Shown one piece after another: positions 1 to 6,594 of a stretch of 10,273 nucleotides of DNA (position 1 is the first letter of the stretch; each line of letters opens with the position of its first letter). This DNA comes from Gammaproteobacteria bacterium (GTDB lineage Bacteria; Pseudomonadota; Gammaproteobacteria; Immundisolibacterales; Immundisolibacteraceae): assembly GCA_003645395.1 (NCBI GenBank), contig QNFC01000038.1:1-10273 (forward strand). The letters run 5' to 3'. The position numbers and the translations under genes are program-made. The notes beneath the pieces were generated by a model. That model did no database searches. It saw only the letters and a list, made by a program, of their open reading frames with translations, and was not told where the DNA came from.

Positions 1-279
1 GATAAATTTGATCATGCCGCGACTTTTCAGAACTTTGTGATCATGCCATTGTCTTTTCTTAGCGGCGTGTTCTATTCCATTCATTCTTTGCCAGCAGTGT
101 GGCAGACGGTGTCGAAATTTAACCCACTGTTCTATATGATCGACGGCTTTCGCTACGGTTTTTTTGGTCAGTCGGATGTCGCGCCGCAGCTGGGCGTTGG
201 GGTGATGTGCGGGGCTCTGGCGATCTTAGGTATACTGTCGCTGATAATGTTGCGCAGCGGTTATAAGTTGCGTACCTAG
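1..279 (+). CDS. yadH: ABC-2 type transporter permease, YadH-like (3' end only)
   Basis: This is the C-terminal part (92 residues) of an integral membrane permease of an ABC exporter; the 5' end lies before the window. The reading frame is open from base 1. The visible peptide closely resembles the end of E. coli YadH: a NFVIMPLSFLSGVFYS membrane segment (about visible residues 11-27), then NPLFYMIDGFRYGFFG, and a last hydrophobic helix (GVMCGALAILGILSLIML) before a short basic tail. YadH partners with the ATPase YadG, which would be expected just upstream. The transported substrate of this family is not firmly known. An in-frame GTG at 37 is an internal valine codon, not a start. The gene points the same way as ibaG but is separated from it by 108 bp. 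Family assignment is secure; the symbol rests on remembered similarity. Confidence 0.85.
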   Translation, partial: DKFDHAATFQNFVIMPLSFLSGVFYSIHSLPAVWQTVSKFNPLFYMIDGFRYGFFGQSDVAPQLGVGVMCGALAILGILSLIMLRSGYKLRT

Positions 280-342
280 CCAGGTGCCTGCTCCGATGAG
301 TGGTATTCAAGGCGGGCGCTTAGTTACACTCACTGAAAGTCG

Positions 343-362
343 GATTTATCAAGATTTATCAA
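343..362. repeat. Exact 10-bp tandem direct repeat upstream of ibaG
   Basis: GATTTATCAA occurs twice back to back (343-352 and 353-362), ending 25 bp before the ibaG start. One repeat unit is about one helical turn, so the copies lie on the same DNA face. That would suit a regulator site, but could equally be a chance duplication. A weak promoter-like pair, GTTACA (323-328) and TATCAA (347-352) with an 18-bp spacer, overlaps the first copy. Each element matches its consensus at only 4 of 6 positions. Confidence 0.6.
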
Positions 363-387
363 TCAGTCTTAACAGAGTAAAACCTGA

Positions 388-630
388 ATGGAATGTAATG
401 CAATAAAAGAGTTTATCGAAAGCCGGCTGGCGGGTGCTGAGGCCCATGTTGAGGGCGATGGACGCCATTTTGAGGCTAAGGTGATATGTGACCAGTTTGC
501 CGAAAAGTCGCTGATTCAGCAGCACCAGCTGGTTTACGGCGTAATTAAAGAAGAGATGGCGAACGACTCTATTCATGCGTTGTCGTTAAAGACCTTTACC
601 CAGGATGCATGGCGACAGGCTAACCAGTAA
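388..630 (+). CDS. ibaG: BolA family protein IbaG
   Basis: Small BolA-fold protein (80 aa) of the IbaG/YrbA branch. BolA-type proteins bind [2Fe-2S] clusters together with monothiol glutaredoxins and act in iron-sulfur trafficking; IbaG was linked in E. coli to acid stress. The sequence shows VEGDGRHFEAKVI (residues 21-33), which carries the variable-loop His27, and the helix-turn-strand signature ending in SIHALSLKTFT (61-71), which carries the invariant His63. Length is slightly below the 84-89 aa usual for the family. The start is the ATG at 388; no strong Shine-Dalgarno sequence is visible. The stop is 17 bp before grxD, so the two are probably co-transcribed and the proteins likely interact. 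Placement just upstream of murA matches other gammaproteobacteria. Confidence 0.92.
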   Translation: MECNAIKEFIESRLAGAEAHVEGDGRHFEAKVICDQFAEKSLIQQHQLVYGVIKEEMANDSIHALSLKTFTQDAWRQANQ

Positions 631-635
631 CCGAA

Positions 636-642
636 AAGGTGA
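636..642 (+). promoter_or_regulatory. Ribosome binding site of grxD
   Basis: AAGGTGA lies 5 nt before the ATG at 648. The in-frame GTG at 639 falls inside this site, so ATG 648 is the likely start rather than GTG 639. Confidence 0.7.
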
Positions 643-647
643 CCAGA

Positions 648-974
648 ATGGAAATACTTGAACGAATTCAGGCGTTTGTAGAAGAAGTGCCGATTGTGCT
701 GTTTATGAAGGGCGATCGGATGTTCCCGCAGTGTGGCTTTTCCGGGAAATCAATTCAAATTTTAGAGGCGTGTGGTGCGGAGTACGAAACCGTTAACGTG
801 CTTTCTGATGATCAGGTGCGTCAGGGGATAAAAGATTATTCCAGCTGGCCCACGGTTCCTCAACTCTACGTGGCAGGTCAGTTTGTCGGTGGCAGTGACA
901 TCCTCACCGACCTCTATGAAAGTGGCGACCTGCAGTCGATAATCGATTCCGTTAAGGGCGTCGAGCCGCAATAA
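648..974 (+). CDS. grxD: Monothiol glutaredoxin, Grx4 type (CGFS)
   Basis: Monothiol glutaredoxin (108 aa), which carries and transfers [2Fe-2S] clusters in the cytoplasm and forms heterocomplexes with BolA proteins. Visible hallmarks are the K21-G22 pair of the glutathione site, the CGFS active site with Cys29 (residues 29-32), WPTVPQLYV (67-75) with the cis-proline loop, and the GGSDIL glutathione-binding turn (81-86). These occur in the order and spacing of E. coli Grx4. The stretch before the active site reads MKGDRMFPQCGFS, where many relatives have a T-P pair after MKG. The upstream GTG at 639 would add three residues but overlaps the ribosome binding site. It sits 17 bp after ibaG and is followed by a strong terminator, so ibaG-grxD appears to be a transcription unit separate from murA. 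Confidence 0.93.
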   Translation: MEILERIQAFVEEVPIVLFMKGDRMFPQCGFSGKSIQILEACGAEYETVNVLSDDQVRQGIKDYSSWPTVPQLYVAGQFVGGSDILTDLYESGDLQSIIDSVKGVEPQ

Positions 975-991
975 TTTTCTGTTTTATGGTC

Positions 992-1034
992 AACGAATCG
1001 GCCACCGTCAAGGTGGCCGATTCGTTTCTGTTGT
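992..1034 (+). terminator. Rho-independent terminator after grxD
   Basis: A perfect 15-bp inverted repeat (arms 992-1006 and 1012-1026, core CGGCCACC/GGTGGCCG) encloses a 5-nt loop, GTCAA. A T-rich stretch (TTTCTGTTGT, 1025-1034) follows. It starts 18 bp after the grxD stop. The stem is long and GC-rich; the T-tract is interrupted by C and G, so termination may be incomplete. It separates ibaG-grxD from murA and the his genes. Confidence 0.85.
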
Positions 1035-1037
1035 AAA

Positions 1038-1072
1038 CGTGAAGCGCGTTTCACGATCCAGTTACAGGATCG
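1038..1072. repeat. Two adjoining palindromes in the murA upstream region
   Basis: CGTGAAGCGCGTTTCACG (1038-1055) is an 18-bp palindrome with a single G/T mismatch pair. It is joined to a second inverted repeat with arms CGATCC (1054-1059) and GGATCG (1067-1072) around a 7-nt loop. The outermost pairs overlap, so as RNA the two hairpins compete at bases 1054-1055. They could be an operator or 5'-leader structure for murA and the his genes. No good sigma-70 promoter is visible in this gap. Confidence 0.45.
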
Positions 1073-1096
1073 CTGGCGCTGGATAAAGAGAGTGCT

Positions 1097-2356
1097 GTGG
1101 ATAAACTGATAGTTACCGGCGGTTGCCGGTTAGATGGCGAAATTCGCATATCTGGTGCTAAAAATGCGGCCCTACCGATTATGGCCGCGACACTGCTGGC
1201 GGATGAGCCGATAACGGTTTGCAATGTGCCGCATCTGCACGACGTGACAACGACGATGGAATTACTGGGTCGTATGGGCGTGTCGCTGGTGGTCGACGAG
1301 TTTCTCAATATTGAGGTGGATACCAGCACCATCAATAATTTTTACGCCCCGTATGAGCTGGTAAAAACCATGCGGGCTTCCATACTGGTGCTGGGGCCAT
1401 TATTGACTCGTTTTGGCGAAGCTCATGTCTCAATGCCCGGGGGGTGTGCGATTGGCCAGCGGCCGGTAGATATTCATCTTGATGGCCTCAAGGCGATGGG
1501 TGCAGATATACAGGTGGAAAACGGCTATATCATCGCGCGGGCCGATCGATTGAAAGGCGCCCACATTGTCCTCGAAACGATATCGGTCACAGCGACCGAG
1601 AATCTGATGATGGCCGCCACGCTAGCTGATGGTGAGACGGTGATCGAAAACGCGGCGCAGGAACCAGAAGTCGCCGATGTCGCGAAATGTCTGATTGCGA
1701 TGGGCGCGAAAATAACCGGCGCGGGAACTTCGCGGATTGTTGTCGAAGGGGTATCTCGGCTGGGGGGGACTCGTCATCGAATATTGCCCGATCGAATCGA
1801 GACCGGCACCTATTTAGTGGCAGGAGCAGTGACCGGTGGCCGGGTTAAGGCTAGGGATACGGACCCGAAACTATTGGAAGTAGTGCTGCAAAAATTGCGT
1901 GATGCGGGTGCTAAAGTCGAGTGTGGTGAAGACTGGATTGAGGTGGATATGGAAGGCCGCCGACCTCAGGCCGTCAATATCCACACCGCGCCCTATCCGG
2001 CGTTACCTACCGATATGCAGGCCCAGTTCATGGTGCTCAATACGATTGCAGAAGGTAGCAGTACCGTAACCGAAACTGTCTTTGAAAACCGCTTCATGCA
2101 TGTGCAGGAATTGCTGCGCCTCGGTGCCAATATCACGCTAGAAGGCAATACTGCATTGGTTAAAGGCGTCGAGAGCCTACAGGGCGCCCCGGTTATGGCC
2201 ACCGATCTGCGCGCCTCTGCGAGCCTGGTGCTAGCGGGGCTGGTGGCGACGGGCGAGACCCATATAAGCCGCATCTACCATATAGATCGTGGCTATGAGT
2301 GTATCGAGGAGAAGCTCGAATTACTCGGTGGCAATGTCAAACGGGTGCCCGCTTGA
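1097..2356 (+). CDS. murA: UDP-N-acetylglucosamine 1-carboxyvinyltransferase MurA
   Basis: Cytoplasmic enzyme that transfers enolpyruvate from phosphoenolpyruvate to UDP-N-acetylglucosamine, the first committed step of peptidoglycan synthesis and the target of fosfomycin. The 419-aa protein is full length for the family. Visible features are the N-terminal SGAKNAALP motif with Lys22-Asn23, the catalytic loop SMPGGCAIGQRPVDIH with Cys117 (Cys115 in E. coli, the fosfomycin-sensitive form), LPTDMQAQF with the conserved Asp306, and the C-terminal DLRASASLVLAG with Arg372. The start is a GTG at 1097, preceded by a purine-rich AGAGAG (1087-1092). It follows the grxD terminator and overlaps the hisG start, so it probably leads the transcript that continues into the his genes. 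That physically couples a cell-wall gene to histidine synthesis. A very secure call. Confidence 0.98.
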   Translation: MDKLIVTGGCRLDGEIRISGAKNAALPIMAATLLADEPITVCNVPHLHDVTTTMELLGRMGVSLVVDEFLNIEVDTSTINNFYAPYELVKTMRASILVLGPLLTRFGEAHVSMPGGCAIGQRPVDIHLDGLKAMGADIQVENGYIIARADRLKGAHIVLETISVTATENLMMAATLADGETVIENAAQEPEVADVAKCLIAMGAKITGAGTSRIVVEGVSRLGGTRHRILPDRIETGTYLVAGAVTGGRVKARDTDPKLLEVVLQKLRDAGAKVECGEDWIEVDMEGRRPQAVNIHTAPYPALPTDMQAQFMVLNTIAEGSSTVTETVFENRFMHVQELLRLGANITLEGNTALVKGVESLQGAPVMATDLRASASLVLAGLVATGETHISRIYHIDRGYECIEEKLELLGGNVKRVPA

Positions 2357-2991
2357 TATTGCCACTGCGTATTGCGCTCTCCAAAGGGCGCATTCTTGAC
2401 GATACGTTGCCGCTGTTTGCCAAGATCGGTATCGCTCCGACCGAAGAGGATCAGCGCAGTCGAAAACTGATTTTAAATACCAATCGTGAAGATGTGCAGT
2501 TCATCATTATTCGAGCAACGGACGTCCCCACCTATGTCGAATATGGTGCGGCAGATATGGGCGTTGTTGGCAAAGATGTACTGGTTGAGTACGGAGGCAG
2601 TAGTTTCTACGAGCCACTGGATTTGCAGATCGCCAAATGCCGAATGATGGTGGCTGCACTAAAAGGTGAGCAGCCACAGACTTCGGTTCGCCCGCGAGTG
2701 GCGACTAAATACGTCAATATTACCCATGACTATTTTGCTCGCCTAGGCATTCAGGCTGAGGTCGTCAAGTTATACGGATCGATGGAGTTAGCTCCCCTGG
2801 TGGGCCTGGCAGATTATATCGTTGACCTGGTTGAGACCGGCAACACTCTCAAAGCTAATGGACTGGAGGCAACCGACCTGGTGATGGAGGTTAGTTCGCG
2901 GTTAATAGTTAATAAAGCGTCGATGAAAATGCGCCACCAGCAGGTCACTGAATTGTTATCCAAGTTGCGCGGAGTGGTGGGGGAAGAGTGA
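2353..2991 (+). CDS. hisG: ATP phosphoribosyltransferase, short form (HisG)
   Basis: Catalyses the first step of histidine synthesis, joining ATP and PRPP. From the TTG at 2353 the protein has 212 aa: the short form, lacking the C-terminal regulatory domain of enterobacterial HisG. Short-form enzymes need the separate subunit HisZ, which is not in this window. Visible motifs are RIALSKGRI near the N-terminus, YGAADMGVVGKDVL (64-77) and the PRPP-binding loop DLVETGNTL (158-166). The TTG overlaps the murA stop (TTGA) and has GGGTG (2343-2347) 5 nt upstream. Alternatives are TTG 2359 and a GTG at 2299, the latter intruding 58 bp into murA and adding 18 residues unlike the family. The start is therefore moderately sure and the function very sure. 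Translational coupling to murA is likely. Confidence 0.95.
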   Translation: MILPLRIALSKGRILDDTLPLFAKIGIAPTEEDQRSRKLILNTNREDVQFIIIRATDVPTYVEYGAADMGVVGKDVLVEYGGSSFYEPLDLQIAKCRMMVAALKGEQPQTSVRPRVATKYVNITHDYFARLGIQAEVVKLYGSMELAPLVGLADYIVDLVETGNTLKANGLEATDLVMEVSSRLIVNKASMKMRHQQVTELLSKLRGVVGEE

Positions 2992-4298
2992 TGGGGTTGG
3001 CACGGTTGCTTGCCACAACGGCGGCTGAGTTCGAGTCAGAAATAGCCGGGTTGCTGGCTAAGCGTGGGGCCGGTGATGAGCAAGCGCTGCTGGTTGCTGC
3101 GAAGGTGATAAAAGCCGTCGAAGGGGAGGGTGACCGGGCGTTGTTGGCGTATACCGCTGAATTTGACCAGTTTGATGTTGCCGATGTAGCGATGTTGAGG
3201 GTCGCGCCGGAGCGTATCGAGCAGGCGCTGGCTATGCTGGAGCCAGCGATCGTTAGTGCATTAGAGCGGGCTGCGGAGCGGTTGCGTGAGTATCACCGGC
3301 ACCAATTGGCTGAGTCCTGGCAGTTTACCGATTCGCTGGGTAACCAGTTGGGGCAGCAGGTCACTTCGCTGCAGCGTGTTGGTGTTTATGTCCCCGGGGG
3401 CAAAGCGGCCTATCCCTCAACCGTTTTGATGAACGTAATTCCAGCGAAAGTCGCGGGTGTCGAAAAAATTATCATGACCAGTCCTACCCCGGGCGGTGAA
3501 CTCAATGATACGGTGCTAGCGGCGGCAGCAATTGCTGGGGTCGATGAGTTGTTCTGTCTCGGCGGCGCACAAGCAGTTGCCGCGCTGGCGTTGGGTACGC
3601 AAACAGTATCGGCAGTCGATAAAATTGTTGGGCCAGGCAATCGATATGTGGCAGCGGCTAAGCAGTTGCTTTATGGGCGGGTAGGTATCGATATGCTCGC
3701 AGGGCCATCAGAGATACTGATAATAGCGGACGCCAGTGCGAATCCTGACTGGGTGGCGATGGATCTGTTCTCGCAGGCTGAACATGACGAGATGGCTCAG
3801 GCGATTTTGCTTTCCCCTGATAGCGGTGTCATCGACGCCGTTGCCGCAGCAATTACGCGATTATTACCAACGATGCCCCGCCAGAAAATTATTGCAGCGG
3901 CCCTGCGCGACCACGGTGCATTGATTCACGTGGCCGATATGGCTGAGGCGGTCGACCTGGCCAATAGAATTGCACCGGAACACCTGGAGCTGGCAGTGCA
4001 GGATCCTGAATCGTTGATGCCAAAAATTCGTAATGCGGGCGCCATTTTTGTGGGCCACTACAGTTGCGAGGCGGTTGGCGACTATTGCGCTGGCCCGAAC
4101 CATGTGCTGCCGACATCAAGCACGGCGCGGTTTAGTTCGCCCCTCGGCGTGTACGATTTTCAAAAGCGCACCAGTGTCATTCGGTGTACCCAGCAAGGGG
4201 CTGCCGAGCTAGGGAAAATTGCCGGCTTGCTGGCCGATGCAGAAGGGCTACCGGGTCATGCTGCCGCTGCCCGCTACCGGATATCGTCCAACCACTAA
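2991..4298 (+). CDS. hisD: Histidinol dehydrogenase HisD
   Basis: Zinc-dependent, NAD-linked enzyme that oxidises L-histidinol to L-histidine in the last two steps of the pathway. The protein has 435 aa from ATG 2991, normal for the family. All key residues are present (numbered from this ATG): zinc ligands Gln262 and His265 in FSQAEHDE, Asp364 in VGDYCAGPNH and His423 in EGLPGHAAAARYR, and the catalytic pair Glu330-His331 in IAPEHLE. The NAD-site region includes VYVPGGKAAYPS and VGPGNRYV. The ATG shares its A with the hisG stop (TGATG), and GGAAG at 2982-2986 serves as ribosome binding site. A GTG directly before it (2988) would add one residue. In Pseudomonas hisC follows hisD; here it is absent and a 106-bp gap leads to hisB. 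Confidence 0.97.
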   Translation: MGLARLLATTAAEFESEIAGLLAKRGAGDEQALLVAAKVIKAVEGEGDRALLAYTAEFDQFDVADVAMLRVAPERIEQALAMLEPAIVSALERAAERLREYHRHQLAESWQFTDSLGNQLGQQVTSLQRVGVYVPGGKAAYPSTVLMNVIPAKVAGVEKIIMTSPTPGGELNDTVLAAAAIAGVDELFCLGGAQAVAALALGTQTVSAVDKIVGPGNRYVAAAKQLLYGRVGIDMLAGPSEILIIADASANPDWVAMDLFSQAEHDEMAQAILLSPDSGVIDAVAAAITRLLPTMPRQKIIAAALRDHGALIHVADMAEAVDLANRIAPEHLELAVQDPESLMPKIRNAGAIFVGHYSCEAVGDYCAGPNHVLPTSSTARFSSPLGVYDFQKRTSVIRCTQQGAAELGKIAGLLADAEGLPGHAAAARYRISSNH

Positions 4299-4346
4299 AC
4301 GCTTCATCCATCAGGCTGTCGTTCCGTTATCGCCGGCGTGATGAGA

Positions 4347-4374
4347 TTGCTATAGAATCTGCAGCGCCTATAAA
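4347..4374 (+). promoter_or_regulatory. Candidate sigma-70 promoter for hisB
   Basis: TTGCTA (4347-4352, 4 of 6 matches to the -35 consensus) and TATAAA (4369-4374, 5 of 6 to the -10) are separated by 16 bp, within an AT-rich part of the hisD-hisB gap. Transcription would begin near 4381, giving a leader of about 24 nt before the hisB ATG. This is the best promoter-like sequence in the window. It suggests that hisB and the genes after it can be transcribed apart from murA-hisG-hisD. Confidence 0.45.
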
Positions 4375-4404
4375 TTTGTCCTTATTAAATATCCTAAAGA
4401 AACC

Positions 4405-5004
4405 ATGAACGGCATGCAAAGAACGGCAACGATTGACCGAAAAACTCAGGAAACTGAGATTCACGTGTCCTTGAACCTGGACGGTACCGGTAAGGCGCAG
4501 GTTGATACCGGCATACCGTTTCTGGATCATATGCTCGATCAGGTTGCTCGGCATGGTTTGATCGACCTGCAAATTAAAGCAACGGGTGATCTCGAAATAG
4601 ATGGGCATCACACCGTAGAGGATATTGGTATCACTATTGGCCAGGCGGTTGCGTCAGCGGTTGGTGATAAGACCGGTATCACTCGTTATGGCTACGCTTA
4701 TGTTCCTTTAGATGAGGCTCTGTCGCGTTGTGTGGTGGACTTTTCTGGTCGGCCCGGTCTGGTGTTTTACGCCCAGTTTCCAACTCAGCGGGTTGGCGAA
4801 TTTGACCTCGAACTGGTGTTTGAGTTTTTTCAGGGCTTTGTAAACCATGCGCAGGTCACGTTGCACCTGGATAATCTCCGCGGCGCCAACAGTCATCACA
4901 TTGCCGAGACATTGTTTAAAGTTTTTGGCCGTGCGTTGAGAGCGGCGCTTACCCCTGATTTGCGAGCCCCGGGTGTCGTCCCGTCAACCAAAGGTAGTCT
5001 CTAG
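4405..5004 (+). CDS. hisB: Imidazoleglycerol-phosphate dehydratase HisB (monofunctional)
   Basis: Manganese enzyme that dehydrates imidazole glycerol phosphate to imidazole acetol phosphate. The protein has 199 aa and holds only the dehydratase domain. The N-terminal histidinol-phosphatase domain of the E. coli HisB fusion is absent, so that activity must come from another gene. Metal-binding motifs repeated in the fold are clear: FLDHML with His42, DGHHTVED with His68, His69 and Glu72, and the second-half copy SHHIAE with His164, His165 and Glu168. The ending DLRAPGVVPSTKGSL is the usual C-terminus. The start chosen is ATG 4405, with a weak purine stretch (TAAAGA, 4395-4400) upstream; ATG 4414 would shorten the protein by three residues. 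It may have its own promoter in the preceding gap. Confidence 0.96.
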   Translation: MNGMQRTATIDRKTQETEIHVSLNLDGTGKAQVDTGIPFLDHMLDQVARHGLIDLQIKATGDLEIDGHHTVEDIGITIGQAVASAVGDKTGITRYGYAYVPLDEALSRCVVDFSGRPGLVFYAQFPTQRVGEFDLELVFEFFQGFVNHAQVTLHLDNLRGANSHHIAETLFKVFGRALRAALTPDLRAPGVVPSTKGSL

Positions 5005-5103
5005 CGGTTCATTCTCCGCGTGTTCAAAATGTGTGTTAATGACTGTGTTGATTGTCTTTGTATTTCCCCAGTGAGGACGGCATCTATTGGTTCTTGCGCA
5101 ATC

Positions 5104-5107
5104 GGAG
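5104..5107 (+). promoter_or_regulatory. Ribosome binding site of hisH
   Basis: GGAG lies 7 nt before the GTG at 5115 and supports that codon as the start. The open frame continues upstream to a TTG at 5052, but the 21 extra residues do not resemble HisH. Confidence 0.6.
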
Positions 5108-5114
5108 CGGTAAT

Positions 5115-5753
5115 GTGACTGTCGCCATAATCGATTATGGTATGGGTAATCTGCGCTCGGTTGCCAAGGCTTTTGAGCATGTTGGCGCAGACCGGGTGCT
5201 GGTTACCGATGATCTGGCTATGTTGCGTGCTGCGGATCGCCTGGTGTTTCCTGGTCAGGGTGCTATTGGCAGTTGTTTTAGCCACATTGAGGAGCATGGG
5301 CTTCGCGACGAATTGAGTGAGCTGTTGCTAAGTAAGCCGGTGCTGGGTATCTGCCTTGGGTTGCAGGCATTGTTTGACTTCAGTGAAGAAGACGGCGGTG
5401 TAGAGGGTCTGGGAGTGATTCCCGGGCAGGTGCTGCGTTTTCCGGAAAAAATGATAGATGGGGGAGAGCGGGCGAAAATTCCGCAAATGGGCTGGAATAC
5501 CGTTGATCAGCGCCGTGATCATCCACTTTGGCGTGACATTCCCGATGCAGCATGGTTTTATTTTGTTCACAGCTATTTCGTGCATACGGCTAATGATGAT
5601 GATCTCTGTGGGGCCTGTCAGTACGGCGACATTGAATTTGCGGCCGCTGCAGCGCGCGATAATATTTTCGCGGTGCAGTTTCATCCTGAGAAAAGTCACC
5701 ATGATGGATTACAGTTATTAAAGAATTTTCTGAGTTGGGATGGGACCTGGTAA
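5115..5753 (+). CDS. hisH: Imidazole glycerol phosphate synthase, glutaminase subunit HisH
   Basis: Class I glutamine amidotransferase subunit that hydrolyses glutamine and channels ammonia to HisF. From GTG 5115 it has 212 aa. It begins with the canonical TVAIIDYGMGNLRSV and contains the oxyanion-region motif PGQGAIG (46-52). The catalytic triad is complete: Cys80 in GICLGLQ, and His190 and Glu192 in VQFHPEKSHHDG. The GGAG at 5104-5107 supports this start. The gene lies between hisB (110-bp gap) and hisA (18-bp gap), and its partner hisF is one gene further on. It is the usual hisB-hisH-hisA-hisF order of many bacteria. The 110-bp gap before it shows no convincing promoter or terminator. Confidence 0.96.
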   Translation: MTVAIIDYGMGNLRSVAKAFEHVGADRVLVTDDLAMLRAADRLVFPGQGAIGSCFSHIEEHGLRDELSELLLSKPVLGICLGLQALFDFSEEDGGVEGLGVIPGQVLRFPEKMIDGGERAKIPQMGWNTVDQRRDHPLWRDIPDAAWFYFVHSYFVHTANDDDLCGACQYGDIEFAAAAARDNIFAVQFHPEKSHHDGLQLLKNFLSWDGTW

Positions 5754-5760
5754 CTAGGGA

Positions 5761-5767
5761 GGGAGGT
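5761..5767 (+). promoter_or_regulatory. Strong ribosome binding site of hisA
   Basis: GGGAGGT lies 4 nt before the hisA ATG at 5772. It is the strongest Shine-Dalgarno sequence in the window and fixes the start; most neighbouring genes rely on weak sites or overlaps. Confidence 0.8.
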
Positions 5768-5771
5768 AATA

Positions 5772-6503
5772 ATGTTGTTGATTCCGGCGATTGACCTGAA
5801 AGGCGGCCAATGTGTGCGCTTACGTCAGGGTGAAATGGACGATGTCACTGTGTTTTCTGATAGCCCCGTAGAAATGGCCCAGCAATGGTTTGATGCGGGG
5901 GCCCGCAGATTGCACATGGTGGATCTGGATGGTGCGGTGAGTGGTAAGCCGGAAAACGCAGGGGTGATCCACGAAGTGGTCGAAGCCCTTCCAGAGATGG
6001 AAATTCAGGTTGGTGGCGGAATTCGCGACGAAGATAGTATTGAGGCTTATCTCGATGCCGGTGTCCGTTTTGTGATTCTAGGTACCAAAGCCGTTAATGC
6101 ACCTCACTTTGTTGGTGATGTGTGTGTTGAGTTTCCCGGCCATATCATTGTCGGGCTGGACGCAAAGAATGGCAAAGTGGCGACGGACGGTTGGTCAAAG
6201 TTATCCCATCACGATGTGGTCGACATGGCCAAACACTTCGAGCAGGACGGCGTTGAAGCAATTATTTTTACTGACATTAGTCGTGATGGCATGATGCAGG
6301 GCGTTAATCTCGATTCTACGGTTGAGTTGGCGGCGGCTATTACCATTCCGGTTATCGCGTCCGGCGGGGTAACCGATATGAATGATATTGATGCGCTGTG
6401 TGCGATTGAAGAAGAAGGTGTACGCGGTGTGATTATCGGGCGTGCCATATACGAAGGTACGCTGGATCTTAAAACCGCGTTGGAGCGGGTAGCCAGTAGT
6501 TGA
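5772..6503 (+). CDS. hisA: Phosphoribosylformimino-5-aminoimidazole carboxamide ribotide isomerase HisA
   Basis: TIM-barrel isomerase performing the Amadori rearrangement of ProFAR to PRFAR, the substrate of HisF-HisH. The protein has 243 aa, the usual size. It opens with LLIPAIDLKGGQCVRL, where Asp8 is the catalytic base. The second acidic residue, Asp130, lies in VGLDAKNGKVATDGW. Half-barrel phosphate sites are visible as QVGGGIR (79-85) and ASGGVTD (196-202), with TDISRDG (168-174) between them. A strong GGGAGGT site precedes the ATG, and the gene is 18 bp after hisH. A 91-bp gap separates it from hisF, which is long for this cluster. Confidence 0.97.
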   Translation: MLLIPAIDLKGGQCVRLRQGEMDDVTVFSDSPVEMAQQWFDAGARRLHMVDLDGAVSGKPENAGVIHEVVEALPEMEIQVGGGIRDEDSIEAYLDAGVRFVILGTKAVNAPHFVGDVCVEFPGHIIVGLDAKNGKVATDGWSKLSHHDVVDMAKHFEQDGVEAIIFTDISRDGMMQGVNLDSTVELAAAITIPVIASGGVTDMNDIDALCAIEEEGVRGVIIGRAIYEGTLDLKTALERVASS

Positions 6504-6594
6504 TGGCGAGTTCGTTCCTGATGGTGCCGCCGCTTATCGTGAACAAGTACTAGTTTGATGCAATTTTTTCTGGACCAGTCTGACAGGTAGATAA

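Noticed and set aside
1061..1088. Promoter-like GTTACA and GATAAA before murA
   Set aside because: The spacer is only 15 bp, the hexamers match poorly, and the predicted start would leave almost no leader before the GTG.
2299..2352. N-terminal extension of HisG from GTG 2299
   Set aside because: It would lie wholly inside the murA coding end, and the 18 added residues do not resemble HisG. The family start fits TTG 2353.
4299..4404. A histidine-leader attenuator in front of hisB
   Set aside because: There is no short peptide with a run of His codons and no terminator/antiterminator pair in the gap.
5052..5114. N-terminal extension of HisH from TTG 5052
   Set aside because: The extra 21 residues are unlike HisH, and a good GGAG site sits before GTG 5115.
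5005..5114. Possible promoter in the hisB-hisH gap (TTGATT at 5048-5053)
   Set aside because: No acceptable -10 hexamer lies 16-18 bp downstream.
5328..5702. 124-residue open frame on the - strand inside hisH
   Set aside because: It is the antisense shadow of hisH, with no recognisable protein features or ribosome binding site logic.
6503..6553. 16-codon open frame after the hisA stop (ATG at 6503)
   Set aside because: Too short, no ribosome binding site of its own and no recognisable peptide; taken as chance.
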